A stretch of 64,000 nt of DNA from Kribbella solani (GTDB lineage Bacteria > Actinomycetota > Actinomycetes > Propionibacteriales > Kribbellaceae), in NCBI RefSeq assembly GCF_014205295.1, contig NZ_JACHNF010000001.1:7746666-7810665 (forward strand), given 5' to 3'. The notes under the pieces are model-generated. The model worked only from the letters and a program-made list of their open reading frames with translations, searched no databases and was not told where the DNA came from. Position numbers and translations under genes: made by a program. Below are positions 32,999-41,966 of this stretch, in pieces; position 1 is the first letter of the stretch, and each line of letters begins with the position of its first letter.

Positions 32999-33037
32999 AC
33001 TCGCACACTGTACGAGTTCGTCGTACAGTGTGCGAGT
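32999..33037. promoter_or_regulatory. Perfect 17-bp inverted repeat, shared tetR/MFS promoter-operator
   Basis: ACTCGCACACTGTACGA (32,999-33,015), spacer GTTCG, then its exact complement (33,021-33,037). Each arm carries a TACAGT -10-like hexamer in opposite orientation (plus 33,024-33,029; minus 33,012-33,007). The plus -10 ends 6 nt before the MFS GTG at 33,036, giving a leaderless transcript. The minus one lies about 27 nt before the tetR start. Confidence 0.85.
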
Positions 33038-34565
33038 GACTAGTACACCGTTCGAGTCCTCTGAGACTGCCACCGGCACCGGCCATCCCCGGCGCTGGTG
33101 GATCCTGATGATCCTGTGCCTGGCCCTGATGGTGCTGGTGGTCGACAACACCGTCCTGAACCTGGCGATCCCGTCGCTGATGCGCGACCTGGACGCGACC
33201 CCCGCGGACATCCAGTGGGTGATCGACGCGTACATCCTGGCGTTCGCCGGCCTGCTGCTGACCGCGGGCAGCCTGTCCGACCGGTTCGGCCGGCGGAAGA
33301 TGCTGCTGCTCGGTCTGGTCGTGTTCGGGCTGGCCTCGATGCTGGCGACCCTCGCCGAGAACCCCTGGCAGCTGATCGCCTGCCGCGGCCTGATGGGCGT
33401 CGGCGGCTCGCTGCTGATGCCGAGCACGCTGTCGCTGCTGTTCACCGTCTTCCCGCCGGCCGAGCACCGCAAGGCGATGGCGGCCTGGTCGATGGTCGCG
33501 ATGGTCGGCGTGGTCGCTGGGCCGACCGTCGGCGGCGTACTGCTGAACCACTTCTGGTGGGGCTCGATCTTCCTGATGAACGTGCCGATCGCGATCCTCG
33601 CCATCGTCGGCACGCTGGCGCTGATCCCGGAGTCGAAGGGCCCGGCGCGCAACATCGACGCCGTCGGCGCGATCCTGACCATGGTCGGGATGGCATCGAT
33701 CGTCTGGGCGATCGTCTCGATCCCACTGCACGGCTGGGGTTCCGGCCGGGTGATCGGGATGCTGGTGCTCGGCGTGGTCTCGCTGACCGCGTTCGCGCTC
33801 TGGGAGAAGCGCAGCGCGCATCCGATGGTGCCGCTGGCGCTGTTCAAGGACCGGCGGTTCAGCGGTACGAGCTTCTCGATCGTGCTGTTGTCGTTCACCG
33901 CCGGTGGATTGATGCTGGCGCTGACGCAGTACCTGCAGTTCGCGTTGCAGTACTCACCGCTGAAAGCCGGGTTGGCGTTGCTCCCGTACGCGGTGGCGGC
34001 GGCGTTGTTCAACGGACTGGGCGCGACGCTCGGCAAGAAGGTGGCCGACCGGACGCTGATCTCGCTCGGGCTGCTGATCATCGCGGGCAGCTTCCTGATC
34101 CTGGCGCAGGTGTCCGACACCACCGGGTACGGGCTGCTCATCCTTGGCCTGCTGGTGATGGGTGTCGGCGCCGGGCTGGCCGGTCCGGCGGCGTACACGC
34201 TGCTGATGCAGGCAGTCCCGGCCGAACACCGCGGTGTCGGCTCGGCGATGAACGACACCGTCCAGCAGACCGGTGCGGCGTTGTCGGTTGCCGTACTCGG
34301 CAGCGTGCTGGCCGCGTCGTACTCGTCGAAGCTGCCGGACGTAGTGCCCGAGCCGGCGCGGAAGTCGATCGCCGACACGCTCGCCTTGGGGCCGGACTTC
34401 TTCGAGGCCGCGAAGCACGCGTTCGTCGACGCGATGTCGATCGCGATGATGGTCGGCGCGGCCGGTGCGCTCGCCGGTGCGGTCGTCGCTGTCGTGGTGC
34501 TGCCACGTGGCGCCCGCAAGTCCGAAGAGGAGCCTGTACCCACGGTGAACGACCCGGTGCACTGA
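33036..34565 (+). CDS. MFS drug exporter, DHA2/EmrB-QacA type
   Basis: 509 residues, 14 predicted helices. Motif A GSLSDRFGRRKMLLLG between helices 2 and 3, helix 1 motif VVDNTVLNLAIPSLMRDL (motif D1) and the motif C-like AGPTVGGVL in helix 5 identify the proton-driven 14-helix drug antiporters. The GTG at 33,036 lies within the operator's right arm and is probably the first transcribed nucleotide. The preceding open frame lies inside the tetR gene and is not used. Regulated by the divergent TetR; the substrate is unknown. Confidence 0.95.
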   Translation: MTSTPFESSETATGTGHPRRWWILMILCLALMVLVVDNTVLNLAIPSLMRDLDATPADIQWVIDAYILAFAGLLLTAGSLSDRFGRRKMLLLGLVVFGLASMLATLAENPWQLIACRGLMGVGGSLLMPSTLSLLFTVFPPAEHRKAMAAWSMVAMVGVVAGPTVGGVLLNHFWWGSIFLMNVPIAILAIVGTLALIPESKGPARNIDAVGAILTMVGMASIVWAIVSIPLHGWGSGRVIGMLVLGVVSLTAFALWEKRSAHPMVPLALFKDRRFSGTSFSIVLLSFTAGGLMLALTQYLQFALQYSPLKAGLALLPYAVAAALFNGLGATLGKKVADRTLISLGLLIIAGSFLILAQVSDTTGYGLLILGLLVMGVGAGLAGPAAYTLLMQAVPAEHRGVGSAMNDTVQQTGAALSVAVLGSVLAASYSSKLPDVVPEPARKSIADTLALGPDFFEAAKHAFVDAMSIAMMVGAAGALAGAVVAVVVLPRGARKSEEEPVPTVNDPVH

Positions 34566-34577
34566 CACGATTGGCCG

Positions 34578-35507
34578 ATGACGAGACGGTGGCTGATCGA
34601 CCTGCCGACCAGGATTCACTTGTGGACCGCGGAGCAGGAGATTCGTCACCGTACGTCGTCGCATCCGGAGCGGCTGCGCAACCTGGACGTACTGCGCGAG
34701 TACCGGAAGAGCCGTGCGTTTCCGCGGAATGACACCAGCCTCGGGCGTACGCCGTACTTCGTCGATCGCGCGGGACGGCACTGTGCGGTCGGTCAGCTGA
34801 TGCGCGGTTCCGGCGATGAGCAGCTTGTACGCCGGATCGCGGCTGATGCCAACCTGGCCCGGATCGACGACATGGACCCGGTAGTACTGAGCGGCTGGGC
34901 GGAGCGGTCCGGGCTGACAAAGCGTGAGCTGGCGCGGATCCAGCCGCAGTACCCGAACGAGACGCAGTGGGTCGTGAACCTGATGCTGTGGACCTCGTTC
35001 CTGATGATCCCGTACGCGCTGCTGGCCGCCGCCCTCAACCGGATGCCGCCGGACCGGCGTGAGGCGCGGATGACCGTTCTGGCCGGAACCGTCGCCCTGC
35101 TGACCGCATTGACGTTCGTGGCGTGCCCGTACGTGCTGCCGGGCGGGGAACCGGCGGCGCTGGTGACGGTGGCCTGGTTCGTGGCGCTGTTCGGCCCGGC
35201 GATCGTGGCCTTTCTGCTGGTGAATCAGGTCCGGCGCGGCCGGGCCGACCCGGTGACACTGCCCGGGACCGCCGGCCTGGTGATGGGAGCGGTCGGGTCC
35301 GTACTGGCCGCGGCCTCCGTCGTTCTCGGGCTGCTCTGGACCCCGGAACCGGAGCCGCGACGTGGGTCCGATCCGCTGTGGGTCCCGCCGCCGTCAGGAG
35401 GCGCGTCGACCACGCCGGGCTTCCTCGTACCGGCCGGTCTCGTCGGTCTGGTGGCGGGTCTGGTGGTTCTGGTGGGGTTCGTCCGGCTGCGCCGCCGGAC
35501 GGCCTGA
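34578..35507 (+). CDS. Hypothetical protein: conserved N-terminal domain plus five-helix membrane part
   Basis: 309 residues. The soluble N-terminal ~140 residues contain TPYFVDRAGRHCAVGQLM, then a segment with LVRRIAADANLARIDDM. This CAV-x-x-LM/IDDM pattern recurs in many bacterial hypothetical proteins. Then come about five transmembrane helices (roughly 135-157, 168-190, 196-218, 226-252 and 280-302), with a Pro/Ser-rich loop before the last. Function unknown. It follows the MFS gene by 12 bp but has no evident link to efflux. Confidence 0.82.
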   Translation: MTRRWLIDLPTRIHLWTAEQEIRHRTSSHPERLRNLDVLREYRKSRAFPRNDTSLGRTPYFVDRAGRHCAVGQLMRGSGDEQLVRRIAADANLARIDDMDPVVLSGWAERSGLTKRELARIQPQYPNETQWVVNLMLWTSFLMIPYALLAAALNRMPPDRREARMTVLAGTVALLTALTFVACPYVLPGGEPAALVTVAWFVALFGPAIVAFLLVNQVRRGRADPVTLPGTAGLVMGAVGSVLAAASVVLGLLWTPEPEPRRGSDPLWVPPPSGGASTTPGFLVPAGLVGLVAGLVVLVGFVRLRRRTA

Positions 35508-35529
35508 TCGGCGGGTTGTGGACAGCCGA

Positions 35530-35560
35530 TTCACGCTCTCGGGGCTCGGCTTCCTAGACT
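35530..35560 (+). promoter_or_regulatory. Candidate pheST promoter
   Basis: TTCACG (35,530-35,535) and TAGACT (35,555-35,560) with a 19-bp spacer, 34 bp before the pheS ATG. CGCTCTCG (35,533) and CGAGAGCG (35,582) form an 8-bp inverted repeat around the presumed start point. No T-box is visible in the 87-bp gap. Confidence 0.4.
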
Positions 35561-35594
35561 GCAAGTCGCAGAAGTTCCGAATCGAGAGCGAGCC

Positions 35595-36704
35595 ATGTCC
35601 GGTCCCAACACTGATTACGACCCGGTCGAAGTGACGCCGCTGCATGCCGAAGAGGTGGAGCGGACCCGCGACGAGGCGCTGACGGCGTTTACCGGGGCGG
35701 CCGATCTGGCTGCCCTGCAGGAGGCGAAGCTCGCCCATCTCGGCGACAAGTCGCCGATCGTGCTGGCCAACCGGGAGATCGGCGCGCTGCCGCCGCAGGC
35801 CCGCAAGGAGGCCGGGCAGCGGATCGGTGCCGCCCGGAAGGCGATCAACGAGGGCTTCGCGGCGCGGCTCGCGGTGCTCGAGGCCGCGCGCGAGGAGCTG
35901 ATGCTGGCCACCGAGCGGGTCGACGTCACGCTGCCGTGGCACACCCCGCGGCTCGGCGCGCGGCACCCGCTGTCGCTGATCTCCGAGCAGGTCGCGGATG
36001 TCTTCACCGCGCTCGGCTGGGAGGTCGCCGAAGGCCCCGAGGTGGAGGCCGAGTGGCTGAACTTCGACGCCCTGAATTTCCAGCCCGACCACCCGGCGCG
36101 GCAGATGCAGGACACGTTCTTCGTCGAGCCGGCCGGCTCCGGCAAGGTGTTGCGTACGCACACCTCGCCCGTCCAGTCGCGCTCGATGCTCTCCCGGAAG
36201 CCACCGATCCACGTGATCTGCCCGGGCCGCGTGTTCCGTACCGACGAGCTGGACGCGACCCACACGCCGGTCTTCTACCAGGTCGAGGGCCTGGTGGTGG
36301 ACGAAGGCATCACGCTGGCGCACCTCAAGGGCACCCTTGACCACTTCGTCGTGTCGATGTTCGGCGAAGGCCTGGAAGCGCGGCTCCGGCCGAACTTCTT
36401 CCCGTTCACCGAGCCGTCGGCCGAGGTGGACCTGAAGTGCTTCGTCTGCCGCGGCGCGTCCGTCGGCAACCCGGACCGCCCGTGCCGTACGTGTGGCAGC
36501 GAGGGCTGGATCGAGTGGGGCGGCTGCGGCGTGGTGAACCCACGGGTGCTGCGGGCGAACGGCATCGACACCGACCGGTACTCCGGTTTCGCGTTCGGGA
36601 TGGGCCTGGAGCGGACGCTGATGTTCCGCAACGGGGTCGAGGACATGCGGGACATGGTCGAGGGTGACGTGCGGTTCAGCCGCCAGTTCGGGATGGAGAT
36701 CTGA
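35595..36704 (+). CDS. pheS: Phenylalanine-tRNA ligase alpha subunit
   Basis: 369 residues, normal length. The N-terminal coiled-coil tRNA-binding arm (about 15-95) precedes the class II catalytic core, with motif 1 HPLSLISEQVADVFTALGW, motif 2 (VFRTDELDATHTPVFYQVEGL) and motif 3 GFAFGMGLERTLMFRNG near the C-terminus. It forms the (alpha-beta)2 enzyme charging tRNA-Phe with PheT, whose gene overlaps the stop (TGATG). An insertion with four Cys (CFVC...CRTC) in the core suggests a zinc site. Confidence 0.98.
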   Translation: MSGPNTDYDPVEVTPLHAEEVERTRDEALTAFTGAADLAALQEAKLAHLGDKSPIVLANREIGALPPQARKEAGQRIGAARKAINEGFAARLAVLEAAREELMLATERVDVTLPWHTPRLGARHPLSLISEQVADVFTALGWEVAEGPEVEAEWLNFDALNFQPDHPARQMQDTFFVEPAGSGKVLRTHTSPVQSRSMLSRKPPIHVICPGRVFRTDELDATHTPVFYQVEGLVVDEGITLAHLKGTLDHFVVSMFGEGLEARLRPNFFPFTEPSAEVDLKCFVCRGASVGNPDRPCRTCGSEGWIEWGGCGVVNPRVLRANGIDTDRYSGFAFGMGLERTLMFRNGVEDMRDMVEGDVRFSRQFGMEI

Positions 36705-39295
36705 TGCGAGTCCCACTGTCATGGCTGCGTGAGTACGTCGAGCTCCCGGCCGCGGTCACCGGGCGCGAGGTCGCGGAGCAGCTGATCCGGGCCGGCCTCG
36801 AGGTGGAGACCGTCGAGGAGTCGGACCTGACCGGGCCGCTCGTGGTCGGCAAGGTGCTGACGTACGAGAACGAGCCGCAGAAGAACGGCAAGACGATCCG
36901 CTGGTGCTCGCTGGACATCGGCGCGGCCGAGCCGCAATGGGTGGTCTGCGGCGCGCACAACTTCGAGGTCGGCGACCTGGTCGTGGTCGTGCTGCCGGGC
37001 GCGGTGCTGCCCGGTGGGTTCGCGATCGCGGCCCGGAAGACGTACGGGCACGTCTCCAACGGGATGATCTGCTCCAGCTCCGAGCTCGGGCTGGGCGACG
37101 ACGGTACGCACGGGATCGTGGTGCTCGAGCCGGGCGAAGGGCAGCCGGGTGACGACGCGATCGAGCTGCTCGCGCTGCGCGACGACGTGCTCGACATCGC
37201 GGTGACGCCGGATCGTGGGTACTGCCTGTCGATCCGCGGTGTCGCGCGCGAGGTCGCGACCGCGTACGGGGTGCCGCTGAGCGACCCGGCCGGCCTGACG
37301 CCGACCGGCTCCGGGGTGGATGGTTATCCGGTCCGGGTGGATGACGCGGACGCGTGCAGTGTGTTCGTGACGCGGACCGTGACCGGGATCGACCCGGCGG
37401 CGACGTCACCGCGGTGGATGCAGAAGCGCCTGCTCGCGTCGGGGATGCGGCCGATCTCGATCGCGGTCGACATCACCAACTACGTGATGCTCGAGCTGGG
37501 CAACCCGATCCACGGGTACGACAAGAATCTGCTGTCCGGGGAGATCGTGGTCCGGCGGGCACAGCAGGGCGAGAAGCTGGTCACGCTGGACGACCAGACC
37601 CGCGAGCTGGACGCCGAGGACCTGCTGATCACCGACGCTTCCGGTCCGATCGGGCTTGCCGGAGTGATGGGCGGGGCGACCACCGAGCTGTCGGCGACGA
37701 CGCGGGACGTGGTGATCGAGGCGGCGCACTTCGACGCGATCGTGATCGCGCGGACGTCACGCCGGCACAAGCTGTCCACCGAGGGTTCGAAGCGGTGGGA
37801 ACGCGAGGTCGACCCGAACCTGCCGAGGTACGCGGCCCAGCGCGTCGCCGACCTCCTCACCGAACACGCCGGCGGCACCACGCTGCCGGACGAGACAGTC
37901 ATCGACACCCACCCCAAGCCCGCCCCGGTAAACCTCCGAGCCGACCACCCCGCCCGCGTAGCCGGCGCCCCAATCACCATCGAGGAAACCGTTCGGCATC
38001 TGGAGTCGGTGGGCTGCACGGTCGAGGCCGCCGCGGCTGACGCGGTCGCGGCTCCGTTGGCTGCCGGTGTACACGCCCCTGCCTTGGTGATCACCGCCGG
38101 CGCACCGGCTGACGCCAGAGGTGTTGTAGGTGGTGGAGTGGTTGCTGGTGATGATCTGCTGACTGTGACTCCGCCGTCTTGGCGGCCGGATCTTGTGGAT
38201 CCGAATGACTTTGCGGAAGAAGTTATTCGGCTGTTCGGGTATGACAACGTGCCTTCGGTGTTGCCGGCCGCTGCGGGTGGGCAGGGGCTGACGATTGCAC
38301 AGAAGCGGCGCCGGCGGGTGGCGACGGCGCTGGTGGGTGCCGGGCTGACCGAAGTGGTGTCGTACCCGTTCACCGGCCCGGCCGACTTCGACGCGCTCGG
38401 GCTTCCGGCCGACGATTCACGGCGTACGACGGTGCAACTGGTCAACCCGATCTCCGACGAAGAACCGTCGATGCAGACCACGCTGCTCGCGACCCTGCTC
38501 CGGACCGCCGAGCGGAACGTCGGGCGCGGCGCGAGTGACCTGGCGATCTTCCAGACCGGCCTGGTTTTCCTCCCGAAGGCGGAGACCAAACCCGCCCCGC
38601 TCCCGTCGGTCGCCCAGCGGCCGAGCGACGCCGAGATCCAGGCTCTGTACGACGCGCTCCCGGACCAGCCGCTGCACGTCGGCGTGGTGCTGACCGGCGC
38701 GCTGACCCCGACTGGTTGGTGGGGCAAGGGCAGTCCGGCCGGCTGGGCGGACGCGGTACAGGTCGCGCGGCTGATCGCGTCCGCGGTGGGCGTCGAGCCG
38801 GTCGTACGGAACGCGGAGTACGCGCCGTGGCATCCGGGCCGTTGCGCCGAGTTCTCGATCGACGGCACCGTGATCGGTCACGCGGGTGAGCTGCACCCGA
38901 AGGTGTGCCAGGCGTTCGGTCTGCCGGCCCGGTCGAGCGCGGTCGAGCTGAACCTCGGTGCGCTGATCGACGCGGCGCCGGAGTCGATCTCGGCGCGGCC
39001 CTTCTCGTCGTACCCGGTGGCCAAGGAAGACGTGGCGCTGATCGTTCCGGCCGAGGTTTCGTCGGCGGAGGTGCAGGCCGCGTTGACCGAGGGCGCGGGT
39101 GAGCTGCTGGAGGCGGTCCGGCTGTTCGACGTGTACACGGGTGAGCAGATCGGCGAGGGGAAGAAGTCGCTGGCGTTCGCGCTCCGGTTCCGCGCTCCGG
39201 ACCGGACCCTGAAGGAGAACGAGGTCGCCGGCGCGCGGCAGGCGGCGGTGCAGGTGGCGGTCGACCGATTCGGCGCCGTCCAGCGGGTCGGCTGA
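36704..39295 (+). CDS. pheT: Phenylalanine-tRNA ligase beta subunit (with B5-region insertion)
   Basis: 863 residues, longer than the usual ~800-830. N-terminal VPLSWLREYVELP, the EMAP/OB-like tRNA-binding domain (about 40-155), the B3/B4 editing domain (about 215-390), the B5 domain, a core-like domain and a C-terminal FDX-ACB anticodon-binding domain (about 770-863) are all there. The B5 region carries an extra ~35-40 residues (about 445-480, AAADAVAAPLAAGVHAPALV and onward), encoded by DNA with GTT/GGT-rich codons unlike the rest. Translationally coupled to pheS. Confidence 0.97.
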   Translation: MRVPLSWLREYVELPAAVTGREVAEQLIRAGLEVETVEESDLTGPLVVGKVLTYENEPQKNGKTIRWCSLDIGAAEPQWVVCGAHNFEVGDLVVVVLPGAVLPGGFAIAARKTYGHVSNGMICSSSELGLGDDGTHGIVVLEPGEGQPGDDAIELLALRDDVLDIAVTPDRGYCLSIRGVAREVATAYGVPLSDPAGLTPTGSGVDGYPVRVDDADACSVFVTRTVTGIDPAATSPRWMQKRLLASGMRPISIAVDITNYVMLELGNPIHGYDKNLLSGEIVVRRAQQGEKLVTLDDQTRELDAEDLLITDASGPIGLAGVMGGATTELSATTRDVVIEAAHFDAIVIARTSRRHKLSTEGSKRWEREVDPNLPRYAAQRVADLLTEHAGGTTLPDETVIDTHPKPAPVNLRADHPARVAGAPITIEETVRHLESVGCTVEAAAADAVAAPLAAGVHAPALVITAGAPADARGVVGGGVVAGDDLLTVTPPSWRPDLVDPNDFAEEVIRLFGYDNVPSVLPAAAGGQGLTIAQKRRRRVATALVGAGLTEVVSYPFTGPADFDALGLPADDSRRTTVQLVNPISDEEPSMQTTLLATLLRTAERNVGRGASDLAIFQTGLVFLPKAETKPAPLPSVAQRPSDAEIQALYDALPDQPLHVGVVLTGALTPTGWWGKGSPAGWADAVQVARLIASAVGVEPVVRNAEYAPWHPGRCAEFSIDGTVIGHAGELHPKVCQAFGLPARSSAVELNLGALIDAAPESISARPFSSYPVAKEDVALIVPAEVSSAEVQAALTEGAGELLEAVRLFDVYTGEQIGEGKKSLAFALRFRAPDRTLKENEVAGARQAAVQVAVDRFGAVQRVG

Positions 39296-39300
39296 CCACC

Positions 39301-39405
39301 ATGAGCACGGGCGCCAGGCGCCGGCACGCGGGGGATACGGGCGCCAGGCGCCGGCGCGCGGGGGATGCGGGCGTGAGGCGCCGGCGCGCCGGGGGTGCGC
39401 GATGA
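39301..39405 (+). CDS. Putative 34-residue Arg-rich tandem-repeat peptide
   Basis: An ATG-started frame of 34 codons reads MSTGARRRHAGD, TGARRRRAGD and AGVRRRRAGGAR, i.e. three copies of a 10-residue unit, and ends in an ATGA overlap with the ggt start. It coincides exactly with three 30-bp DNA repeats. No Shine-Dalgarno sequence is seen after the pheT stop 5 bp upstream. It could be a coupling/leader peptide or merely an open frame through a repeat; I lean to the latter until translation is shown. Confidence 0.3.
   Translation: MSTGARRRHAGDTGARRRRAGDAGVRRRRAGGAR
39307..39396 (+). repeat. Three tandem 30-bp GC-rich repeats
   Basis: Units at 39,307-39,336, 39,337-39,366 and 39,367-39,396, each of the form (A/G)CGGGCGCCAGGCGCC + GGCxCGCGGGGGAT; copies 1 and 2 differ at one base, copy 3 at several. 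Each has the self-complementary GGCGCC twice, so RNA would be strongly structured. Located between pheT and ggt. Confidence 0.9.
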
Positions 39406-40955
39406 GTGGCGGTCACCCCCGGGTGGCGGTGGCGGCGCCTAACTCGGCAGCGGCGGATGCCGGGGTGCGGGTGGCCGCCGAGGGTGGGAACGCGGTGGAT
39501 GCCGCGATCGCCGCCACGCTGGTCACGATGGTGAACGAGATCGGCGTAGTCTCGCCGGCTTCCGGCGGTTTCGTCACGCTGCAGGTCGCGGGCGGTCCGG
39601 CGGTCACGATCGACGGCTGGGTGGAGATGCCCGGCCGCGGTCTGCCGGGTGACCGGTTCGGCCGTGGCGTCTGGGATGTCACCACCGATTACGGCGGCGG
39701 CACGACGACCACCGTCGGCCACGGTTCGGTCGCGACTCCGGGCGGGATGAAGGCACTCGCGCTCGCCCACGAGCGGTCCGGCAAGGCGCCGTGGCGTGAG
39801 GTGGTCCAGCCCGCGATCGACATCGCCCGGAACGGTTTCGCGCTGAGCCGGACGTCGGGCTACTACCTCGGGTTCACCCACGAGATCATCTTCGGCTGGC
39901 ATCAACCGAGCCACGGCGTCGTGCACGACGGGGACGGCGAGGTGATCAAGGCCGGTACGACGGTGGTGATCCCGGAGCTGGCCGAGGCGCTGGAGCTGAT
40001 CGCCCGCGACGGCGCCGAGACGATGTACACGGGTCAGCTCGCCCAGTTGCTGGTGCACGACATGGCCGCGAACGAAGGCATTCTGACGGCCGCGGACCTG
40101 GCGGCGTACGAGGCTGTCGTACGCCCGGCGCTCGTGGTCGAGCAGAACGGGTGGCGGTTCGCGACGAATCCACCACCCGCGGTTGGCGGCGTCGCGGTCG
40201 CGGCGATGCTCGCCTTGCTCGACGGCGTACCGGCCGACGGGAGCTGGCGGCAGTCGGAGCTGGAGCGACTGGTCGACGTACAGTACGCGGTGCTCGGCCG
40301 GCGCCTCGCCGAGTTGGACACCGAGGACGTACGCAAACTGGAGGGGCAGCGGCTGCTCGATCTGGCCGCGGCCGGTGATCTGCGCGCGCTGACCTCGCCG
40401 AGTACGGCGACGGTGTCGGTTGTCGACGACGAGGGTGACGCCTGCGCGATCACGGTCTCGTCCGGGTACGGCTCGGGCGTACTGACGCCGGGCACCGGGA
40501 TCTATCTGAACAACGCGCTCGGCGAGCAGGAGCTGTTGCACGGCGGGCCGCACAGTCTCGCGCCCGGCACGCGCCTGACCTCGAACATGGCGCCGAGCGT
40601 CGCCCGCCGGAGCAGTGACGGCGCGGTGCTGGCGCTCAGTTCGCCTGGTTCGGACCGGATTCCGACCGCGCTGGCCCAGGTGTACGCGCTCTACACGCAC
40701 GGCGGCCTCCCGCTTCGGGAGGCGGTCGAGCACCCGCGCCTGCATGTCCGGGTCCGCGAGGACGTGACCGTCGACTACGAGGACGATCTTCCGGTGTCCG
40801 GTTCGACCGCGCTGCCGGCCCGGTCGATGCCGCCGCACTCGATGTACTTCGGCGGGGTCGCGGCCGCGTTCTGGGATCCGGCCGACGGCCTGCTCGCGGT
40901 CGGCGACCCGCGCCGCACCGGCGCGGTGGCGATCTCCCCGCCCGGAGACTTGTAA
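39402..40955 (+). CDS. Gamma-glutamyltransferase family protein
   Basis: 517 residues. An N-terminal-nucleophile hydrolase: the precursor should cleave itself before a Thr in PSTATVSVVDDEGDACAIT, where the family has T-T-H-L-S-V-V-D, making subunits of about 330 and 190 residues. Early family blocks AVAAPNSAAADAGVRVAAEGGNA and NEIGVVSPASGGF are present. The glycine loop reads SSPGSDRIPTA in place of the usual G-S-P-G-G. No signal peptide is seen, so it may be cytosolic and act on gamma-glutamyl or cephalosporin-acylase-like substrates. The ATG overlaps the stop of the repeat mini-ORF. Confidence 0.9.
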   Translation: MSGGHPRVAVAAPNSAAADAGVRVAAEGGNAVDAAIAATLVTMVNEIGVVSPASGGFVTLQVAGGPAVTIDGWVEMPGRGLPGDRFGRGVWDVTTDYGGGTTTTVGHGSVATPGGMKALALAHERSGKAPWREVVQPAIDIARNGFALSRTSGYYLGFTHEIIFGWHQPSHGVVHDGDGEVIKAGTTVVIPELAEALELIARDGAETMYTGQLAQLLVHDMAANEGILTAADLAAYEAVVRPALVVEQNGWRFATNPPPAVGGVAVAAMLALLDGVPADGSWRQSELERLVDVQYAVLGRRLAELDTEDVRKLEGQRLLDLAAAGDLRALTSPSTATVSVVDDEGDACAITVSSGYGSGVLTPGTGIYLNNALGEQELLHGGPHSLAPGTRLTSNMAPSVARRSSDGAVLALSSPGSDRIPTALAQVYALYTHGGLPLREAVEHPRLHVRVREDVTVDYEDDLPVSGSTALPARSMPPHSMYFGGVAAAFWDPADGLLAVGDPRRTGAVAISPPGDL

Positions 40956-40994
40956 GGTCGAGATCTTCGTAGTGATGGAACCGGAAGGCAGCTG

Positions 40995-41966
40995 ATGCGG
41001 GACACCCAGCCCGAGCTCTCCGTCGTCGTACCGATGTACGACGAGGAGGAGGTGCTGCCGATCTTCTTCGAGCGGATGCACCCGCTGCTCGACGGCCTGG
41101 GCAGCACGTACGAGCTGCTGGTCGTCGACGACGGCAGCCGGGACCGGACCGCCGCGCTGCTGCTGGACGCGGCGAAGGACTGGCCGCAGCTCCGCGTCGT
41201 CCGGCTGCTCCGGAACAGCGGTCATCAGGCCGCCCAGTCGGCCGGTTTCCGCCGGGCACGCGGCCGGTACGTGGTCACGATCGACGCCGATCTGCAGGAC
41301 CCGCCGGAAGTGATCGCGGAGTTCCTGGCCACGGTCCGCGAGCAGGACGTCGACGTCGTGTACGGCGTCCGCTCCGACCGCTCCAGCGACAGCTGGCCGA
41401 AGCGTACGACGGCCCGGCTGTACTACCGGTTGATGTGCCGGCTGGTCGGCAAGCAGATCCCGTTCGACGCGGCCGACTTCCGGCTGGTGACGCGGCGCGT
41501 GGTCGACGCGGTGAACGCGCTGCCGGACGACGGCCGGGTGTTCCGGCTGGTGATCCCGTGGCTGGGCTTCCCGAGCACCGAGGTCCGGTACGTCCGGGCC
41601 GAGCGCGCCGCCGGTACGACGAAGTACAACCTGTCCAAGATGGTGCGGCTGGCGTTCGACAGCGTGACCGCGTTCTCGGCCGCGCCGCTGCGACTGGCGA
41701 CCTGGCTGGGTCTGCTCGGTGGCGCGATGTCCGGGCTGTTCGTGGTCGGTGCGCTGGTGATCAAGCTGACCGGCCGGAGCATCCCCGGCTGGACGTCGAC
41801 CGTGCTGGCGGTCAGCGTGATCGGCGCGATCCAGCTGTTCTGCCTGGGTCTACTAGGTGAGTACGTAGCGCGGCTGTTCCAGTCGAGCCAGCGGCGCCCG
41901 CAGTTCCTCGTCGGATACGACAGCCTCGAAGACCACGGTCATCAGGACCCGGTCACCAACAGATGA
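40995..41966 (+). CDS. Family 2 glycosyltransferase with two C-terminal membrane helices
   Basis: 323 residues. GT-A domain (about 8-225): SVVVPMYDEEEVLP, VVDDGSRDRT, the DAD motif in VTIDADLQDPPE, and a late YVRAERAAGTTKYNLSKM segment typical of polyprenyl-phosphate sugar transferases (DPM1/ArnC-like). Two helices (about 240-262 and 270-293) anchor it. It probably makes a lipid-linked sugar donor on the cytosolic face. Its stop overlaps the next gene (ATGA), whose product may use that donor. Confidence 0.94.
   Translation: MRDTQPELSVVVPMYDEEEVLPIFFERMHPLLDGLGSTYELLVVDDGSRDRTAALLLDAAKDWPQLRVVRLLRNSGHQAAQSAGFRRARGRYVVTIDADLQDPPEVIAEFLATVREQDVDVVYGVRSDRSSDSWPKRTTARLYYRLMCRLVGKQIPFDAADFRLVTRRVVDAVNALPDDGRVFRLVIPWLGFPSTEVRYVRAERAAGTTKYNLSKMVRLAFDSVTAFSAAPLRLATWLGLLGGAMSGLFVVGALVIKLTGRSIPGWTSTVLAVSVIGAIQLFCLGLLGEYVARLFQSSQRRPQFLVGYDSLEDHGHQDPVTNR

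Noticed and set aside
35508..35594. T-box riboswitch upstream of pheS
   Set aside because: The gap is only 87 bp and no T-box core or specifier stem-loop is visible.
39307..39396. CRISPR-like array
   Set aside because: Three directly adjacent 30-bp units without spacers; a simple tandem repeat.
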